The notes: generated from the letters alone by a model not told the origin. A stretch of 64,000 bases of DNA from JADJOY01 sp016713535 [NCBI: Deltaproteobacteria bacterium] (GCA_016713535.1 JADJOY010000008.1:248001-312000), one strand, 5' to 3'. Counted from the stretch's first letter, positions 48,952-58,897 are shown. A program made the numbers and translations.

Positions 48952-50278
48952 GACCCACCGTCCGTCCCCCCGAGGGTGCCGTCGGGAGGCCTGTGCAGGA
49001 CGAGCTCCCGGGCCTGGATGCCGAGGTGGATCGCAGCGTGGAGCGTCGCACGCGGCACATCGAGACGCGCGCGCAGCTCCGCGAGCGTGCGGTCGTCGTC
49101 GGCGATGGTCTCGATGACCACCTGCGCTCCCGCCGGCGTGAGCGCGCGGGCGAGCGCCTCTCGCGCACGCTCCGCCACGCCGACGAGTACCGGGATCGCA
49201 TCGTCCGTGAGCTGGCAGGTGGGCTCCGTGGTCGGAGCGAGCGGCCGGTCGAGCCCCGGTAAGCGAACAGGTCGGGCTCGGCGCCGAACTTCGCCCGGAA
49301 TGCGTGGCGATGAGCGCCGAAGCCGGCGCTCACGCCGTCGCCCAGCGCGGTGAGCGTCGAGGCGTAGCGGCCCGTGACGTCGCCCGCCGCGAAGATGCCG
49401 GGCGCGCGGGTCTCGTTCCACGCGTCGATCTCGACGAACCCACCGCTCGAGGTGCGAACGCCGAGGTCCGCAAGCCCGGCGACGGAGACGGCGGGCTGCA
49501 GCTCGAAGGCGTGGTAGTCGATGAAGACGCTGCTGCACGGGATCCGGATCGGTCCCGCCGAGGTCGCGATCGTCACCGCCTCGACGGCGTCCGCACCGTC
49601 GACGCTCACGAGCCGCCCGTGCGAGATCGGGGATGGCAGTGGGGGCGGTACCCCGGGATCGGGCCCGGAGGCCGAGCTGGCGGTGGTCGACGGCTCGACG
49701 ACCCAGTGGATCGAGACCGTCCCCGCGGCGGCGGCGAAGAGCGGAACCAGGAGCGCGCTGCGGGCGTTCCCCACCACGACCAGACCGCGGGATCGTCCAT
49801 GGTCGATCGCACGTGCGACCAAGGCAGCCAGGTGGGCTCTGCCCTTCATGGCGATGGTGACGCCAGCCGGAAAGTGGCGCTGCTCGTTCGTGAGCGCGCG
49901 CAGGCCTGCGGCGAGCACCACCGCCAGCGTTCGGATGCGATGGCGACCGGCTTCGAGCACGAAGTACGCGCCGTCGCGAACGATCCTCGCCACCGGCTCG
50001 GGGACGATCGGAATGGCGAGCCCGGTCACGTCGGTGGCCAGCCGGTCGGTGAGCTCGGCACCGGACAGCGACCAACCCGGTCCGGTCAGGACGCACGAGC
50101 CCCATCGGCCGAGGCCGCCGAGCGGACCCGGGTCGAAGACCACGACGCTGCTCGGCCACGGGTCGAAGCCCTTGAGCCAGCGAACCCGGATCGCCGCTGC
50201 CAGGCCGGCGGGACCGGCGCCGATCACGGCGACGTCGTAGTCGTAGGGACGGCGTCCGGAGCGGACGGCCGCGTTCAC
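48948..50278 (-). CDS. FAD-dependent oxidoreductase, thioredoxin-reductase fold without redox cysteines (one frameshift)
   Basis: About 443 residues. FAD motif VAVIGAGPAGLAAAIRVR (GAGPAG at 20-25), a second nucleotide site VVVGNARSA and the flavin-closing APGIFAAGDVTGRYASTL. The CxxC pair of thioredoxin reductases is missing, so it is not a disulfide reductase; a ferredoxin- or substrate-oxidising role is likelier. After residue about 340 a C-terminal helical domain follows (LTDDAIPVLVGVAERAREAL). The frame breaks at C4 49254-49257; one more base gives YRGLDRPLAPTTE. GTG start at 50278 overlaps the aconitase small-subunit stop (GTGA). Confidence 0.82.
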
Positions 50279-50802
50279 GAGCGACGGTGTCCGAGCCATT
50301 CGAGTAGACCACCGGCGGCGTGGACGGCTTCCAGGAAGGGATCGGGGGCCTCGAGCGCGATCCGCCGCGCGCCGCCGCCGGCGACGAGGCATGCCAGGGC
50401 AGCGTCCAAGACGAGCTCCTCGTCGGGTAGGACCTCGGCGAGCGAGCCCTGGCTGACGAAGCAGGGCACTCCCAGCGCGGCCGCGGTCCGTCGGAAGATT
50501 CGTCCGAAGCTCGGTGCGACCACCGCGACCACCCCTCCGCGCCGGAGCGCGTCGACCGTGGTCTCGCGGCTCGAACCGCACCCGAAGTTACGGCCGGCGA
50601 CGACGATCCACGTGGTTCCGTCGGAGCTCGCGTCGGTCTCGCGGCCCAGCCCGGCGAGGAACCCCGCGCGGAGGCGGGTCACGTCGAGCGAGAAGAAAGC
50701 GGGTGGGTGAAGGAGGTCGGCGTTGACGTGGTCTCCGAGCACCAGCGCGCGGCCACACAGGAGTCGCTGCTCGCTCGGCGAGGGGGGCGAAGGGCAGGTC
50801 AT
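50275..50802 (-). CDS. Aconitase-family small subunit (LeuD/AksE/HacB-like)
   Basis: A 175-residue swivel-domain subunit of the isopropylmalate isomerase / homoaconitase family. It has LVLGDHVNADLLHP, RNFGCGSSRETTVDALRRGG and SFGRIFRRTAAALGVP. In most LeuD proteins the last loop has FxRNxxNxG, and here the Asn is Thr, so substrate contacts may differ. It pairs with the large subunit at 50799-52100 (ATGA overlap). It isomerises a tertiary alcohol (isopropylmalate or homocitrate-like) to its secondary isomer. Confidence 0.88.
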   Translation of the reverse strand: MTCPSPPSPSEQRLLCGRALVLGDHVNADLLHPPAFFSLDVTRLRAGFLAGLGRETDASSDGTTWIVVAGRNFGCGSSRETTVDALRRGGVVAVVAPSFGRIFRRTAAALGVPCFVSQGSLAEVLPDEELVLDAALACLVAGGGARRIALEAPDPFLEAVHAAGGLLEWLGHRRS

Positions 50803-52100
50803 CGCGGCACGTCCCACGAGGCGAGCTGGGAGCGAGCGAGGGTGCGGGGGTCGGTCACGCGTCCGGTGAGCGCGGAGGCGGCGACCGTGGCCGCGCTCGC
50901 GAGCATGATGCGCCCATCGCGGTGACCCATGCGGCCGGGGCCGTTGCGGTTCGAGGTGCTGATGCAGAGCTCCCCCGCGGCGAGGAGCCCCTTGTCGATC
51001 CCGCCACAGGCGCCACACGAGGGGTTGGTCACCAGGGCACCGGCCTCGCTCAGCGTACCCAGCGCGCCACTTCGAGAGGCCGCCCGCCACACCTGCTCGC
51101 TCGCCGGCGTGACCACGAGCCGGACACCCGGCGCGACCCGGCGACCACGCAGGATCGAGGCAGCGGCCTCGAGCTCGGTCAGACGCCCGCCGGCGCAGGA
51201 GCCCACGAACGCCTGATGGATCGGCTCACCGGCGACCGCATCGACCGGAACGACGTCGGCGGGCGAGCCCGGGCGCGCAACCAGCGGTGGCAGCGAAGCG
51301 ACGTCGATCACCAGCGACCGTGCGTAGTTCGCCCCGGCGTCCGGCGCCCAGCGATCGAGATCCGGTGGCGCACCACCATCCCGGAGGTGAAGGATACCCG
51401 CCGTGACCGCGTCCGGGACGAACGCGGCACTGGTCGCCCCGGCCTCCACGGCCTGGTTGGTGATCGCGCAGCGGGCGTCGAAGTCGATCGAGCCTCCAGT
51501 GTGATCGTGGAGCTCGAGCGCGTGGCCGAGCGCCCCGTCTTCGCCGAGGGCCGCGAGCATCGCCAGCGCCAGGTCCTTGCCCTCGATGCCCGTCGGCAGC
51601 ACGCCGCGCAGGATCAGCTCGATCGAGGGCGGAATCTCGAGGAACGCCGTGCCCGTCGCGAGAACTCCGAGGATGTCGGTGGTGCCGAACCCGGTCGCGA
51701 AGCAGCCGAGCGCGCCGACCATGGTGGTGTGCGAGTCCGCGCCCACCACGACCCGTCCGGGGCGGACGCGTGGGTCCTCGACCGCGAGCTGGTGACTGAT
51801 GCCGCGGAAGAGCTGGTCGCGTGGGAGCGCCCGCTCGCCGAGGAACGTGACGTAACGGCCCAGGATGGCGGCGCGCTCGGGGCTCGACGGAGGTGCGAAG
51901 TGATCGGCCGCGAAGAGCAGCTTCTCGGGCGTGAGGATCGGCAGACCGAGCCGCTCGATGCGCTCGATGCCGAGCGTGAACGTGGCGTCGTGGGCGAGCA
52001 CCAGGTCGACCTCGACCGCGTGGTAGCGGCTTCCCGGCACGACCGGTCCCCGCGAGCGGGGCGCGAGGATCTTCTCGACGAGGGTGCTCGCCACCGGCAT
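50799..52100 (-). CDS. Aconitase-family large subunit (LeuC/AksD/HacA-like)
   Basis: A 433-residue [4Fe-4S] dehydratase subunit, about the length of the archaeal-type LeuC/HacA rather than the longer enterobacterial LeuC (about 466). It has VVGADSHTTMVGALGCFATG, the cluster cysteines in FVGSCAGGRLTELEAA and NPSCGACGG, and the end motif STSNRNGPGRMG. It lies 7 bp after the condensing enzyme. Leucine, lysine (AAA) or coenzyme-B-type chain extension are all possible for this subclass; substrate choice is not readable. Confidence 0.9.
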   Translation of the reverse strand: MPVASTLVEKILAPRSRGPVVPGSRYHAVEVDLVLAHDATFTLGIERIERLGLPILTPEKLLFAADHFAPPSSPERAAILGRYVTFLGERALPRDQLFRGISHQLAVEDPRVRPGRVVVGADSHTTMVGALGCFATGFGTTDILGVLATGTAFLEIPPSIELILRGVLPTGIEGKDLALAMLAALGEDGALGHALELHDHTGGSIDFDARCAITNQAVEAGATSAAFVPDAVTAGILHLRDGGAPPDLDRWAPDAGANYARSLVIDVASLPPLVARPGSPADVVPVDAVAGEPIHQAFVGSCAGGRLTELEAAASILRGRRVAPGVRLVVTPASEQVWRAASRSGALGTLSEAGALVTNPSCGACGGIDKGLLAAGELCISTSNRNGPGRMGHRDGRIMLASAATVAASALTGRVTDPRTLARSQLASWDVPR

Positions 52101-52107
52101 CGGCAAC

Positions 52108-53364
52108 TCAGCGGGCCGAGGAGACCGCGTGTCGGCTCGGCGCCGCGCGGTGGACGGCACCGCACTCGAGCAGCACCCGCTCGGCGGCCTCGAGCGGCAG
52201 CCCGAGCGCCACCGAGAGATATCGATCACGTGCGCGGCGGAAGCGCTCGAAAGCCACCGCACGCTCGACTGGGCGGGTTTCCTTGAGGCGTTCGAGGGCA
52301 CGTGCCAGGAGCTCGTCATCGACCAGCAGGCCACGCTCCTCGGCGAGCGCGCGCAGGAGTGAGCGGCCCGAGTGCTTGCCGACCACGATCTCGCGGCGCC
52401 GCCGCAGCAAGGCCGGTTCGATCGGCTCGTAGGTCGCCGGGTCGCGCAGCACGCCTTGCACGTGCATCCCGGACTCGTGGCGAAACGCGGTTGCGCCGAG
52501 TACCGGTGCCTGGACGGCGACCGGGATCCCGGTCGCGCGCTCGACGGCCTCGGAGAGCGTGGCGAGCCGGCCCGGGTCGACGCCGCAGGAGAACCCGAGG
52601 AGCTCCGTGGTCGCGAGCGCGACCTCCGCGAGCGAGGCATGGCCGGCGCGCTCGCCGATGCCGTTGACGGTCACGGTCGCCCAGCGCGCGCCGGCCTCCA
52701 GCGCGGCGACGGTGTTCGCGGTGGCCATGCCGAAGTCGTTGTGGCAGTGGACACCGATCTCGGCGCCAGGTCCGAGGTCCGCGAGCGCGACGCGGACCGC
52801 CGCCGCGGCGGCGGACGGCGTCCAGACGCCGACGGTGTCGCACAGGTAGTGACGCTCGATCCCCGCGGCGCGCCCGGCCCGCAGCAACGACGTCACATCC
52901 GCAGGCGCCGCGCGGCTCGCATCCTCCAGGACGAGCTGAGGCGCGAGCCCGGCGGCCTTGCAGCGAGTCGCGAGCTCGTGCACGAGGTCTTCGATCTCGT
53001 CGCGCTCGAGGCCGAGGCGGAGCCGGCGATGCGTCGCGCTCGCCGGCGCGATCAGGAACGCCGACACACAGCCGCACGCGGCGGCGAGCTCGACGTCCTC
53101 CACCCGGAGCCTGAGCGATGCGGCGACGATCGGTGCACCACCTCGCGAGGCGGCCCTCTCGAGGAACCGACGCTCGTCCGCGGAGACCGCGGGGAAACAC
53201 GCGTCCACGAGCTCGACGCCGGCCTGTCCGAGGAGCTCGAGGAGCTCGAGCTTCTCGTCCGGTGTGAGCCATACCCCGGGTGTTTGCTCGCCCTCCCGGA
53301 GCGTCGCGTCGACGAGGTGGACGACACCGCGGGTGGCGTCGTGCGGTCCGCGCACGGTGCTCAC
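52108..53364 (-). CDS. Homocitrate synthase / isopropylmalate synthase-family condensing enzyme
   Basis: A 418-residue DRE-TIM metallolyase that condenses acetyl-CoA with a 2-oxoacid. It has LVDATLREGEQTPGVWLTP, the metal site VHCHNDFGMATANT, GIGERAGHASLAEV and FRHESGMHVQGVLRDPATYE. The last motif is typical of NifV/AksA/LysS homocitrate-type synthases rather than LeuA. The leucine-feedback domain of LeuA is absent. GTG start at 53364 overlaps the radical SAM stop (GTGA). With LeuC/D-like subunits downstream it forms a chain-extension set, but the oxidative decarboxylase (LeuB/AksF) is not encoded here. Confidence 0.88.
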   Translation of the reverse strand: MSTVRGPHDATRGVVHLVDATLREGEQTPGVWLTPDEKLELLELLGQAGVELVDACFPAVSADERRFLERAASRGGAPIVAASLRLRVEDVELAAACGCVSAFLIAPASATHRRLRLGLERDEIEDLVHELATRCKAAGLAPQLVLEDASRAAPADVTSLLRAGRAAGIERHYLCDTVGVWTPSAAAAAVRVALADLGPGAEIGVHCHNDFGMATANTVAALEAGARWATVTVNGIGERAGHASLAEVALATTELLGFSCGVDPGRLATLSEAVERATGIPVAVQAPVLGATAFRHESGMHVQGVLRDPATYEPIEPALLRRRREIVVGKHSGRSLLRALAEERGLLVDDELLARALERLKETRPVERAVAFERFRRARDRYLSVALGLPLEAAERVLLECGAVHRAAPSRHAVSSAR

Positions 53365-55176
53365 GGCTTCACCGTGTCGCCGAGCGGCACCGCGGAGGGC
53401 GACACCCAGTGAAAGCGAGCGCCTTGCGGGGGCACCTCGGCGGCGACGGCATCGGCGTACTCGTAACCGGGACCGAGGGTCCTCGTCGGTCCCGGTAGGC
53501 CGCGCCTGGCGGCGAGATCGCGGCGCCGCTCGAGGCAGTGACGACGTCCGCTCTGTGCCGCGACAGGCTCGCGTGGGTCGGCGCTCAGGAAACATAGGTC
53601 GGCGCACTTGAACGACTGGATGTGACGCTCGAAGTCCGAGATCGAGCCCTCGTCCCGCGTGTCGCCGAAGTAGTCGCAGATCTTGAACCCGAGGCTCGAG
53701 TAGGTGTCCGGGTGCTGCCCGCCGTGAACGCGGTAGTAGTCGAGGAACGACCTGCGATCGGTCACCATCCGGAACGCGTCGGGACGCTCGAACTGCGGCG
53801 AGCCAGGTTCGAGCTGCACGGTCCACACCATCACGCGCCGGGCGTTGCGGTACTCGCGCATCCGCGCCATCTGATCGCGGGTGTCGAGCGCAGCGCCGAG
53901 CGTCTCCCCCGGCAGGGCCATCGTGTAGAAGACGTCGGTCGGCACCTCGAGGCGCTCGAGGATCGCCATCGTGCGGTGCAGGTCCTGGTCGTCGTAGAAG
54001 GGCTGCTTGTTCCGGCGCCGGACGTCCTCGTTGCCGGCGTCGGGTGACAGGGCGATCGTCGACAGCGGTCCAGGGAAGGTGCGCTTGAACGCGTTCACGA
54101 AGCGTTCCGTCGGTAGTCCCCAGCACTCGAAGTACCAATCGATGCCGAGCCCCTCGGCGGCGATCCGGGCGAAGAGCTCGACGAAGTACCCATCGCGCTC
54201 CGGGATCGGATCGAAGCACGTCGACACGACCCGGTAGCCGTGTCCGATCGCGCGACGGATGTCCGCGACGACGCGGTCGTGAGACCGCCATTCCGGACGC
54301 GCCGTGCCGTTCACCCTCCGCAACGTGTCACGGTTGCCACCGCAGAACGTGCAGCTCCACGGACAGCCGCGCCCGATGAAGAGCGGGAACTTTCCGACTC
54401 CGCCGGAGAGGCGGACGCGGTTTTCCGTGGCGGCGAGCTCGGTCGAGTACGAGAGCGGAACCCGAACAGCTCGGCGTAGGTGTCTGCGCCACGCAACACG
54501 TCGAGGTTCGCGTACACCAGCTCGTCGAGGGGCGGGCGAGTCGTGCTCGAGGGGTGCGCCGGATCTCGCCATCCTCGCCGCGGACCCATGCGTCGCACGG
54601 GGCGGTGCGATCGCCGCGCCGCAGACTCTCGAGCAGCGGAACGATCGCACCTTCGGCGGGACCCTGGAGGATCGCGTCGACCTCGGGGACCATCGCCAGG
54701 ATCTGCTCGGCGAAGTAGCCGGCGGTGAGCCCGCCGAGGAACACGAACGCGTCGGGCGCGTGTGCCTTGAGCTGGCGCGCGGTCTCGACGACGTCGTAGG
54801 TCTGGTAGTGCCAGTAGAGCGGTAACCCGAACGCTCGGATGCGGCGCCCGTCGATCCAGCGCAGCAGGTCGAAACCGGGGTCGCGGATCCACTCGACGCC
54901 GAGGTGGAGGATCTCGGTGCGGAAGCCGGCCCGATTGGCCCAGTCCGCGAGCGCGGGCAGGCCCATGGGCATGTACGTCACGTTGAAGAAATCCCCGAGC
55001 GGCAGGTAGTGGTTCGCCGCCTTGGGAACGTGAACGAACAAGCAGTCGAGGTCGGCTCGGGGCAGAGAAGGCACGAGTTCGAGGACGGTGGGGGACCGCC
55101 GAGCCCACCGTACCGTTCCCGGCCCAGCGCTCGCAAGCCCGAACCGCGCGAGGCCTGGGCAGGGTGCTAGGATCAT
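53361..55176 (-). CDS. B12-binding-type radical SAM enzyme (two frameshifts in this assembly)
   Basis: About 605 residues after correction. The N-terminal Rossmann-like cobalamin-binding region contains YMPMGLPALADWANRAG and the repeated GGLTAGYFAEQILAMVPE (sites 70-175). The radical SAM motif is CPWSCTFC (Cys about 273, 277, 280). A conserved barrel follows with LSPDAGNEDVRRRNKQPFY and YTMALPGET. Class B enzymes of this kind methylate unreactive carbons or rearrange skeletons. The frame breaks at G4 54529-54532 and GG 54457-54458; one base each restores RPPLDELVYAN and GFPLSYSTELAATEN. First gene of the seven-gene operon. The start (ATG 55176) overlaps the divergent PilZ gene by 13 bp, so one of the two starts may be wrong. 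Confidence 0.85.
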
Positions 55177-56045
55177 GCCTGCACCGCTCGCGTGGTGCGG
55201 ATCCCACCCACGATGGAGCTCGAGCCGCCCCGTCCGCCTCCCGGGTCGTACTGCTGGGCGAAGCCCTCGCACACCGCTCGGCGCTGGCGAACGCTCTCGC
55301 CGATCGCGGTGCCCAGCCCGTGGTGCTCGCGGACCCGGACGAAGCGTACGAGTGGCTGCGGGCCGAGCGGCGACGCACCGACCTCGTGCTCGTCGACGTG
55401 TGTCAGCTCGAGTTCGACGGCCTAGGGGTGTTGAGCTGGCTCAAGACGAAGGGGCTGCTCGGCGACCTTTCGGTCTGGATCGTCGAGGATCCGTTCGATC
55501 CGACCTCGGCGGAGGTCTGTCAGGCGTGTGGCATCACACGCTGCGCCAGCAAGTCGTGGACACCGGACGATCTCGCCGACGCGGTGCTGGATGGGTTCTC
55601 GGCGGGGCGCGCGGAGAAGCGCCGGCACCCTCGCGTGGCGGTCTCGGCACCCGTGGTGCTGGGGCTGTTCGAGAAGAAGATCGAAGGCTTGCTCACCGAC
55701 GTGAGCGTGACCGGTGCGTTCGTGGAAACCAGCAACCCGTTCCCTGTCGACACGAAGGTCTCGATGCGCTTTCAGCTACCCGGCGGCAACGTCGCGGCAT
55801 CGGTGCGGGGGCGCGTGGTGCGGGTGAACGTGGGCGGACGGCGCGCGTCGCGGGTCCAGGTTCGCGAGGGTATGGGGCTCGAGTTCGAGGACGTATCCGC
55901 CATCGCGCGCGCGGCGATCACGGGATATCTCGAACGTTACGGAGGGGCAGCCAGGACTCGTGCGCCGTGGACAGAGGCCGAGACCGGACCGCTCGAGGCC
56001 GGAGATCCGGACGCCGCGGGGGATGGGACGGGCAACCGCGGCTGA
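55164..56045 (+). CDS. Receiver-like / PilZ-domain protein
   Basis: A 293-residue protein. The N-terminal part resembles a response-regulator receiver (VVLLGEALAHRSALANAL, LVLVDVCQLEFDGLGVLSWL) with the phospho-acceptor Asp in LVLVD. From about 150 a PilZ domain binds cyclic-di-GMP-type ligands (RRHPRVAVSAPVVL, LLTDVSVTGAFVET, MGLEFEDVSA). The RxxxR and DxSxxG-like elements of PilZ are recognisable. The GTG start overlaps a divergent gene, which is unusual. It probably links c-di-GMP to motility or surface behaviour; partners are unknown. Confidence 0.78.
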   Translation: MLGSCLHRSRGADPTHDGARAAPSASRVVLLGEALAHRSALANALADRGAQPVVLADPDEAYEWLRAERRRTDLVLVDVCQLEFDGLGVLSWLKTKGLLGDLSVWIVEDPFDPTSAEVCQACGITRCASKSWTPDDLADAVLDGFSAGRAEKRRHPRVAVSAPVVLGLFEKKIEGLLTDVSVTGAFVETSNPFPVDTKVSMRFQLPGGNVAASVRGRVVRVNVGGRRASRVQVREGMGLEFEDVSAIARAAITGYLERYGGAARTRAPWTEAETGPLEAGDPDAAGDGTGNRG

Positions 56046-56188
56046 CGTGGAGGCCATCGCCGGGACGCCGGGACAGCCTCGAACCGCGGCGCCCAGGCCG
56101 GTTGCCGGCCTCGAATCACGCCGCCAGGGTTCGATCGTCCTGGAGCTCACCTTACCCGGGCTCCTCACGACGAAAAAGGGAGGTTGCG

Positions 56189-57190
56189 ATGGCCGAGGCG
56201 ATGACGCTGAACCGATTCATCCTGTCGACGGAGCACCGCCATCCCGGTGCGACGGGCGAGTTCTCGGCGTTGCTCTCGCACATCGCCCTGGCCGCCAAGG
56301 TGATCCAGCGAGAGGTCTCGCATGCCGGGCTGGTCGATGTGCTCGGGGCGACCGGCGCGGTCAACGTGCAGGGCGAGGAAGTCAAGAAGCTCGACGTCTT
56401 CGCGCACGAGGCGATGATCCGGATGTTCCAGTATCCCGGCCTGCTCTGCACCATGGCGTCGGAGGAGGAGAAGGACATCATCCCCATCCCCGAGGGGTTC
56501 CCACTCGGGAAATACATCCTCAACTTCGATCCGCTCGACGGCTCGAGCAACATCGACGCGAACGTCAACATCGGCACGATCTTCTCGGTGCATCGTCGGC
56601 GCAGCCAGAGCGGACCCGGAACGCCCGAGGACTGCATGCAGCCGGGCACCGAGCAAGTGTGCGCCGGCTACGTGCTCTACGGAACGTCCACGATGCTGGT
56701 GTTCACGACCGGGGACGGGGTGCACGGCTTCACCCTCGACCCGAGCGTCGGGGAGTTCCTGCTCTCGCACCAGGACATCCGGATCCCGAAGCGTGGCTCG
56801 ATCTACAGCACCAACGAGGGGAACTACCACCTGTGGCCGGATGGGACGCGCCGCTACATCGATCGCCTCAAGACGATCGACAAGGCGAAGAACCTGCCGT
56901 ACAAGGCGCGCTACATCGGCTCGCTCGTCGCCGATTTCCATCGCACGTTGCTCTATGGCGGGATCTTCCTCTACCCGGCCGACTCGAAGTCGCCGAAGGG
57001 CAAGCTCCGGCTGCTCTACGAGGCCGCGCCGCTGGCGATGATCTGCGAGCGTGCCGGAGGTGCAGCCTCGACGGGTAGCGAGCGGATCCTCGAGATCCAG
57101 CCCGAGGGGTTGCACCAGCGAGTTCCCCTCATCATCGGCAGCGCCGACGACGTGGCCGAGGCGGAGCGCTACATCCAGGGCAAGGAGTGA
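56189..57190 (+). CDS. fbp: Class I fructose-1,6-bisphosphatase
   Basis: A 333-residue gluconeogenic phosphatase that makes fructose 6-phosphate. The metal motif NFDPLDGSSNIDANV and the early TMASEEEKD match Fbp class I. The C-terminal region has GGIFLYPADSKSPKGKLRLL and EAAPLAMICERAGGAAS. Start ATG 56189 after GGGAGG. Intact, unlike the GlpX-like protein at 35180, so it is the likely FBPase of this genome region. Ends at a strong hairpin (57197-57228) shared with the convergent radical SAM gene. Confidence 0.95.
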   Translation: MAEAMTLNRFILSTEHRHPGATGEFSALLSHIALAAKVIQREVSHAGLVDVLGATGAVNVQGEEVKKLDVFAHEAMIRMFQYPGLLCTMASEEEKDIIPIPEGFPLGKYILNFDPLDGSSNIDANVNIGTIFSVHRRRSQSGPGTPEDCMQPGTEQVCAGYVLYGTSTMLVFTTGDGVHGFTLDPSVGEFLLSHQDIRIPKRGSIYSTNEGNYHLWPDGTRRYIDRLKTIDKAKNLPYKARYIGSLVADFHRTLLYGGIFLYPADSKSPKGKLRLLYEAAPLAMICERAGGAASTGSERILEIQPEGLHQRVPLIIGSADDVAEAERYIQGKE

Positions 57191-57196
57191 CGGGGA

Positions 57197-57228
57197 GGAC
57201 CCGCGGTGGGTTCGCCCACCGCGGGTCC
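57197..57228. terminator. Perfect 14-bp hairpin with TTCG loop, bidirectional terminator
   Basis: The stem runs GGACCCGCGGTGGG (57197-57210), loop TTCG (57211-57214), then CCCACCGCGGGTCC (57215-57228). It lies between the fbp stop (57190) and the convergent radical SAM stop (57251). The 14 uninterrupted pairs with a UUCG-type tetraloop make it extremely stable; no U-tract on either strand. Confidence 0.85.
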
Positions 57229-57250
57229 GCGCGGGCTCCGGGCCTGCAGG

Positions 57251-58843
57251 TCAGGCCGACTCGGCCACCGTGACGGTCGGGGTACTTCCGAACAGACGTT
57301 TCACACGGTCGCCGACGCGACGCTTGATCTTCACCCGAACCAAGGTGTCGAGGTTGCTCGTCTCCTGGCCGGTGACGACGCTGCGAAGCAGGTCGACGAA
57401 ACGCCACGGCCGGCTCAGGTACGCAAGCGCGTAGAACGAGATCAGGAAGAAGTACTGGATCGCGAACAGCGCGCGCGTGCCGAAGTCGCGGTTGTACGTG
57501 ACGCTGCTCAGCCCCGAGCGCACCAGCGCCGCGTAGTGATACTGAGGTGTCATGTCGATCTTGCCCGCCACCAGCAGCTCCTCGAAGTCCGCGCTCCCCG
57601 GGTAGGGGGCGAAGATCATCACCGAGGCGTCTCGACAGCCCGAGAGGGCGACCCTGAGAAGGAACAGATACGACTGCCAGAGGTCGCGGGCGGTCTCGTG
57701 CGGATGACCGATGATCAGGTTGATGCGCGTGACCACGCCCACCTTGTGGGCCGTCCGTAGCGACTCCTCGAGGCGCGGGATCTTGACCTTCTTCTTGATC
57801 CGGCCGAGCTGGTCGGCCGACCCGCTCTCCGGCGCGTAGGTGATGTTGCGGCAGCCGGTCTCGTACGCGAGGGCCAGCACGTCGTGGTCGAGCGCCTCGG
57901 ACCGGGTCCCCGCCGGAAGCTGCCAGGCGATGTCGAGATTCGCCTCCTTGAGGCGAGTGACGAAGTCGAGCGCCCACTCCCGCTTCACGAACGCGGTGAG
58001 GTCGCAGAAGTTGATGTTCTCGACCCCGTAGCGCCGCACGTAGGTGGCCATCTCGTCGACGACGTCACCTGCGTCCCTTGCGACGTACCGGGTGGTCCAC
58101 ATGTCGGGGGACGAGCAGAACGTACACTGATACGGACAGCCGCGCGTCGCGAGCATCGGCATCGAGCGACCGCGGTGGACGCCGAAGGTGTCGGCCACCT
58201 TCATGTAGTCCTCGACCGGGAAGAGATCCCACGCCGGGCGAGGGAAGGAGTCGACGTCGGCCTGGCGCGGCGAGAGCTCCTCTTGCCCCACGGGGCGCGC
58301 CGGATCGCGCGAGGCGATGCCCTGCATCCCGGCGATCGGCTCACCGGTCCGGATGCGGCGCAACAGCTCCGCCATCGTCAGCTCGCCTTCGCCGAGCACG
58401 CAGTAGTCGACGGCGTCGGTCTGCTCGAAGATCCAGCGTCGATAGGCGGTGGCGTTCTCCCCGCCGAGGACGATCGTGGCGCCTGGAAAGCGCGCCCGGG
58501 CGCGCTCCGCGATCTCGCGCACCATCGGCCACTCGTGAAGGAACATGTGGGTGATCCCGACGATCTCGGTGTCGGGATCGATCCGCTCCACGATCTCCTC
58601 GGGGTTGAGCCCGTTGAGCTCGAGGGCGCCGATCGGGCTCGGCTGCGGCCGGAAGGTGTCGAGGGCCAGCCCCGGCGCATCGAGGACCTGGATGCGATGG
58701 CCCTCGCGGCGCAGCACCGCCGCGACGTACGCGATCCCGATGGGAAGAATGACGCCGAAGGAGCTCAAGCTCCGGGTCATCTTGAGGATCGGAGGACGGA
58801 CCAGCGCGACCTTGGCGCCCGCGTCGCTGCTGGATGATGTCAT
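57251..58843 (-). CDS. B12-binding radical SAM enzyme with a C-terminal membrane helix
   Basis: A 530-residue BchE/HpnJ-like class B radical SAM protein. N-terminal cobalamin domain with ILPIGIAYVAAVLRREGHRI, GGENATAYRRWIFEQTDAVD and CVLGEGE. Radical SAM motif CPYQCTFC (Cys 236, 240, 243). A hydrophobic segment (FAIQYFFLISFYALAYL, near residue 470) follows the barrel, so the enzyme is probably anchored at the membrane and acts on a lipid or lipid-linked substrate. ATG 58843 was chosen; an in-frame ATG at 58873 adds 10 residues. A GTTA/TAAC inverted repeat (58847-58858) lies just upstream. Same strand as the GT2 and second radical SAM gene. Confidence 0.87.
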   Translation of the reverse strand: MTSSSSDAGAKVALVRPPILKMTRSLSSFGVILPIGIAYVAAVLRREGHRIQVLDAPGLALDTFRPQPSPIGALELNGLNPEEIVERIDPDTEIVGITHMFLHEWPMVREIAERARARFPGATIVLGGENATAYRRWIFEQTDAVDYCVLGEGELTMAELLRRIRTGEPIAGMQGIASRDPARPVGQEELSPRQADVDSFPRPAWDLFPVEDYMKVADTFGVHRGRSMPMLATRGCPYQCTFCSSPDMWTTRYVARDAGDVVDEMATYVRRYGVENINFCDLTAFVKREWALDFVTRLKEANLDIAWQLPAGTRSEALDHDVLALAYETGCRNITYAPESGSADQLGRIKKKVKIPRLEESLRTAHKVGVVTRINLIIGHPHETARDLWQSYLFLLRVALSGCRDASVMIFAPYPGSADFEELLVAGKIDMTPQYHYAALVRSGLSSVTYNRDFGTRALFAIQYFFLISFYALAYLSRPWRFVDLLRSVVTGQETSNLDTLVRVKIKRRVGDRVKRLFGSTPTVTVAESA

Positions 58844-58897
58844 CTCGTTACCGATAACAGAGGTAGTGCGCAAGGTAGTGACGCAGAGGAGGGCACG

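Noticed and set aside
50275-53364. Ordinary leucine operon leuA-leuC-leuD
   Set aside because: The synthase lacks the LeuA regulatory domain and has homocitrate-synthase-type motifs; there is no leuB; the set is locked to LuxE/LuxC and a radical SAM gene.
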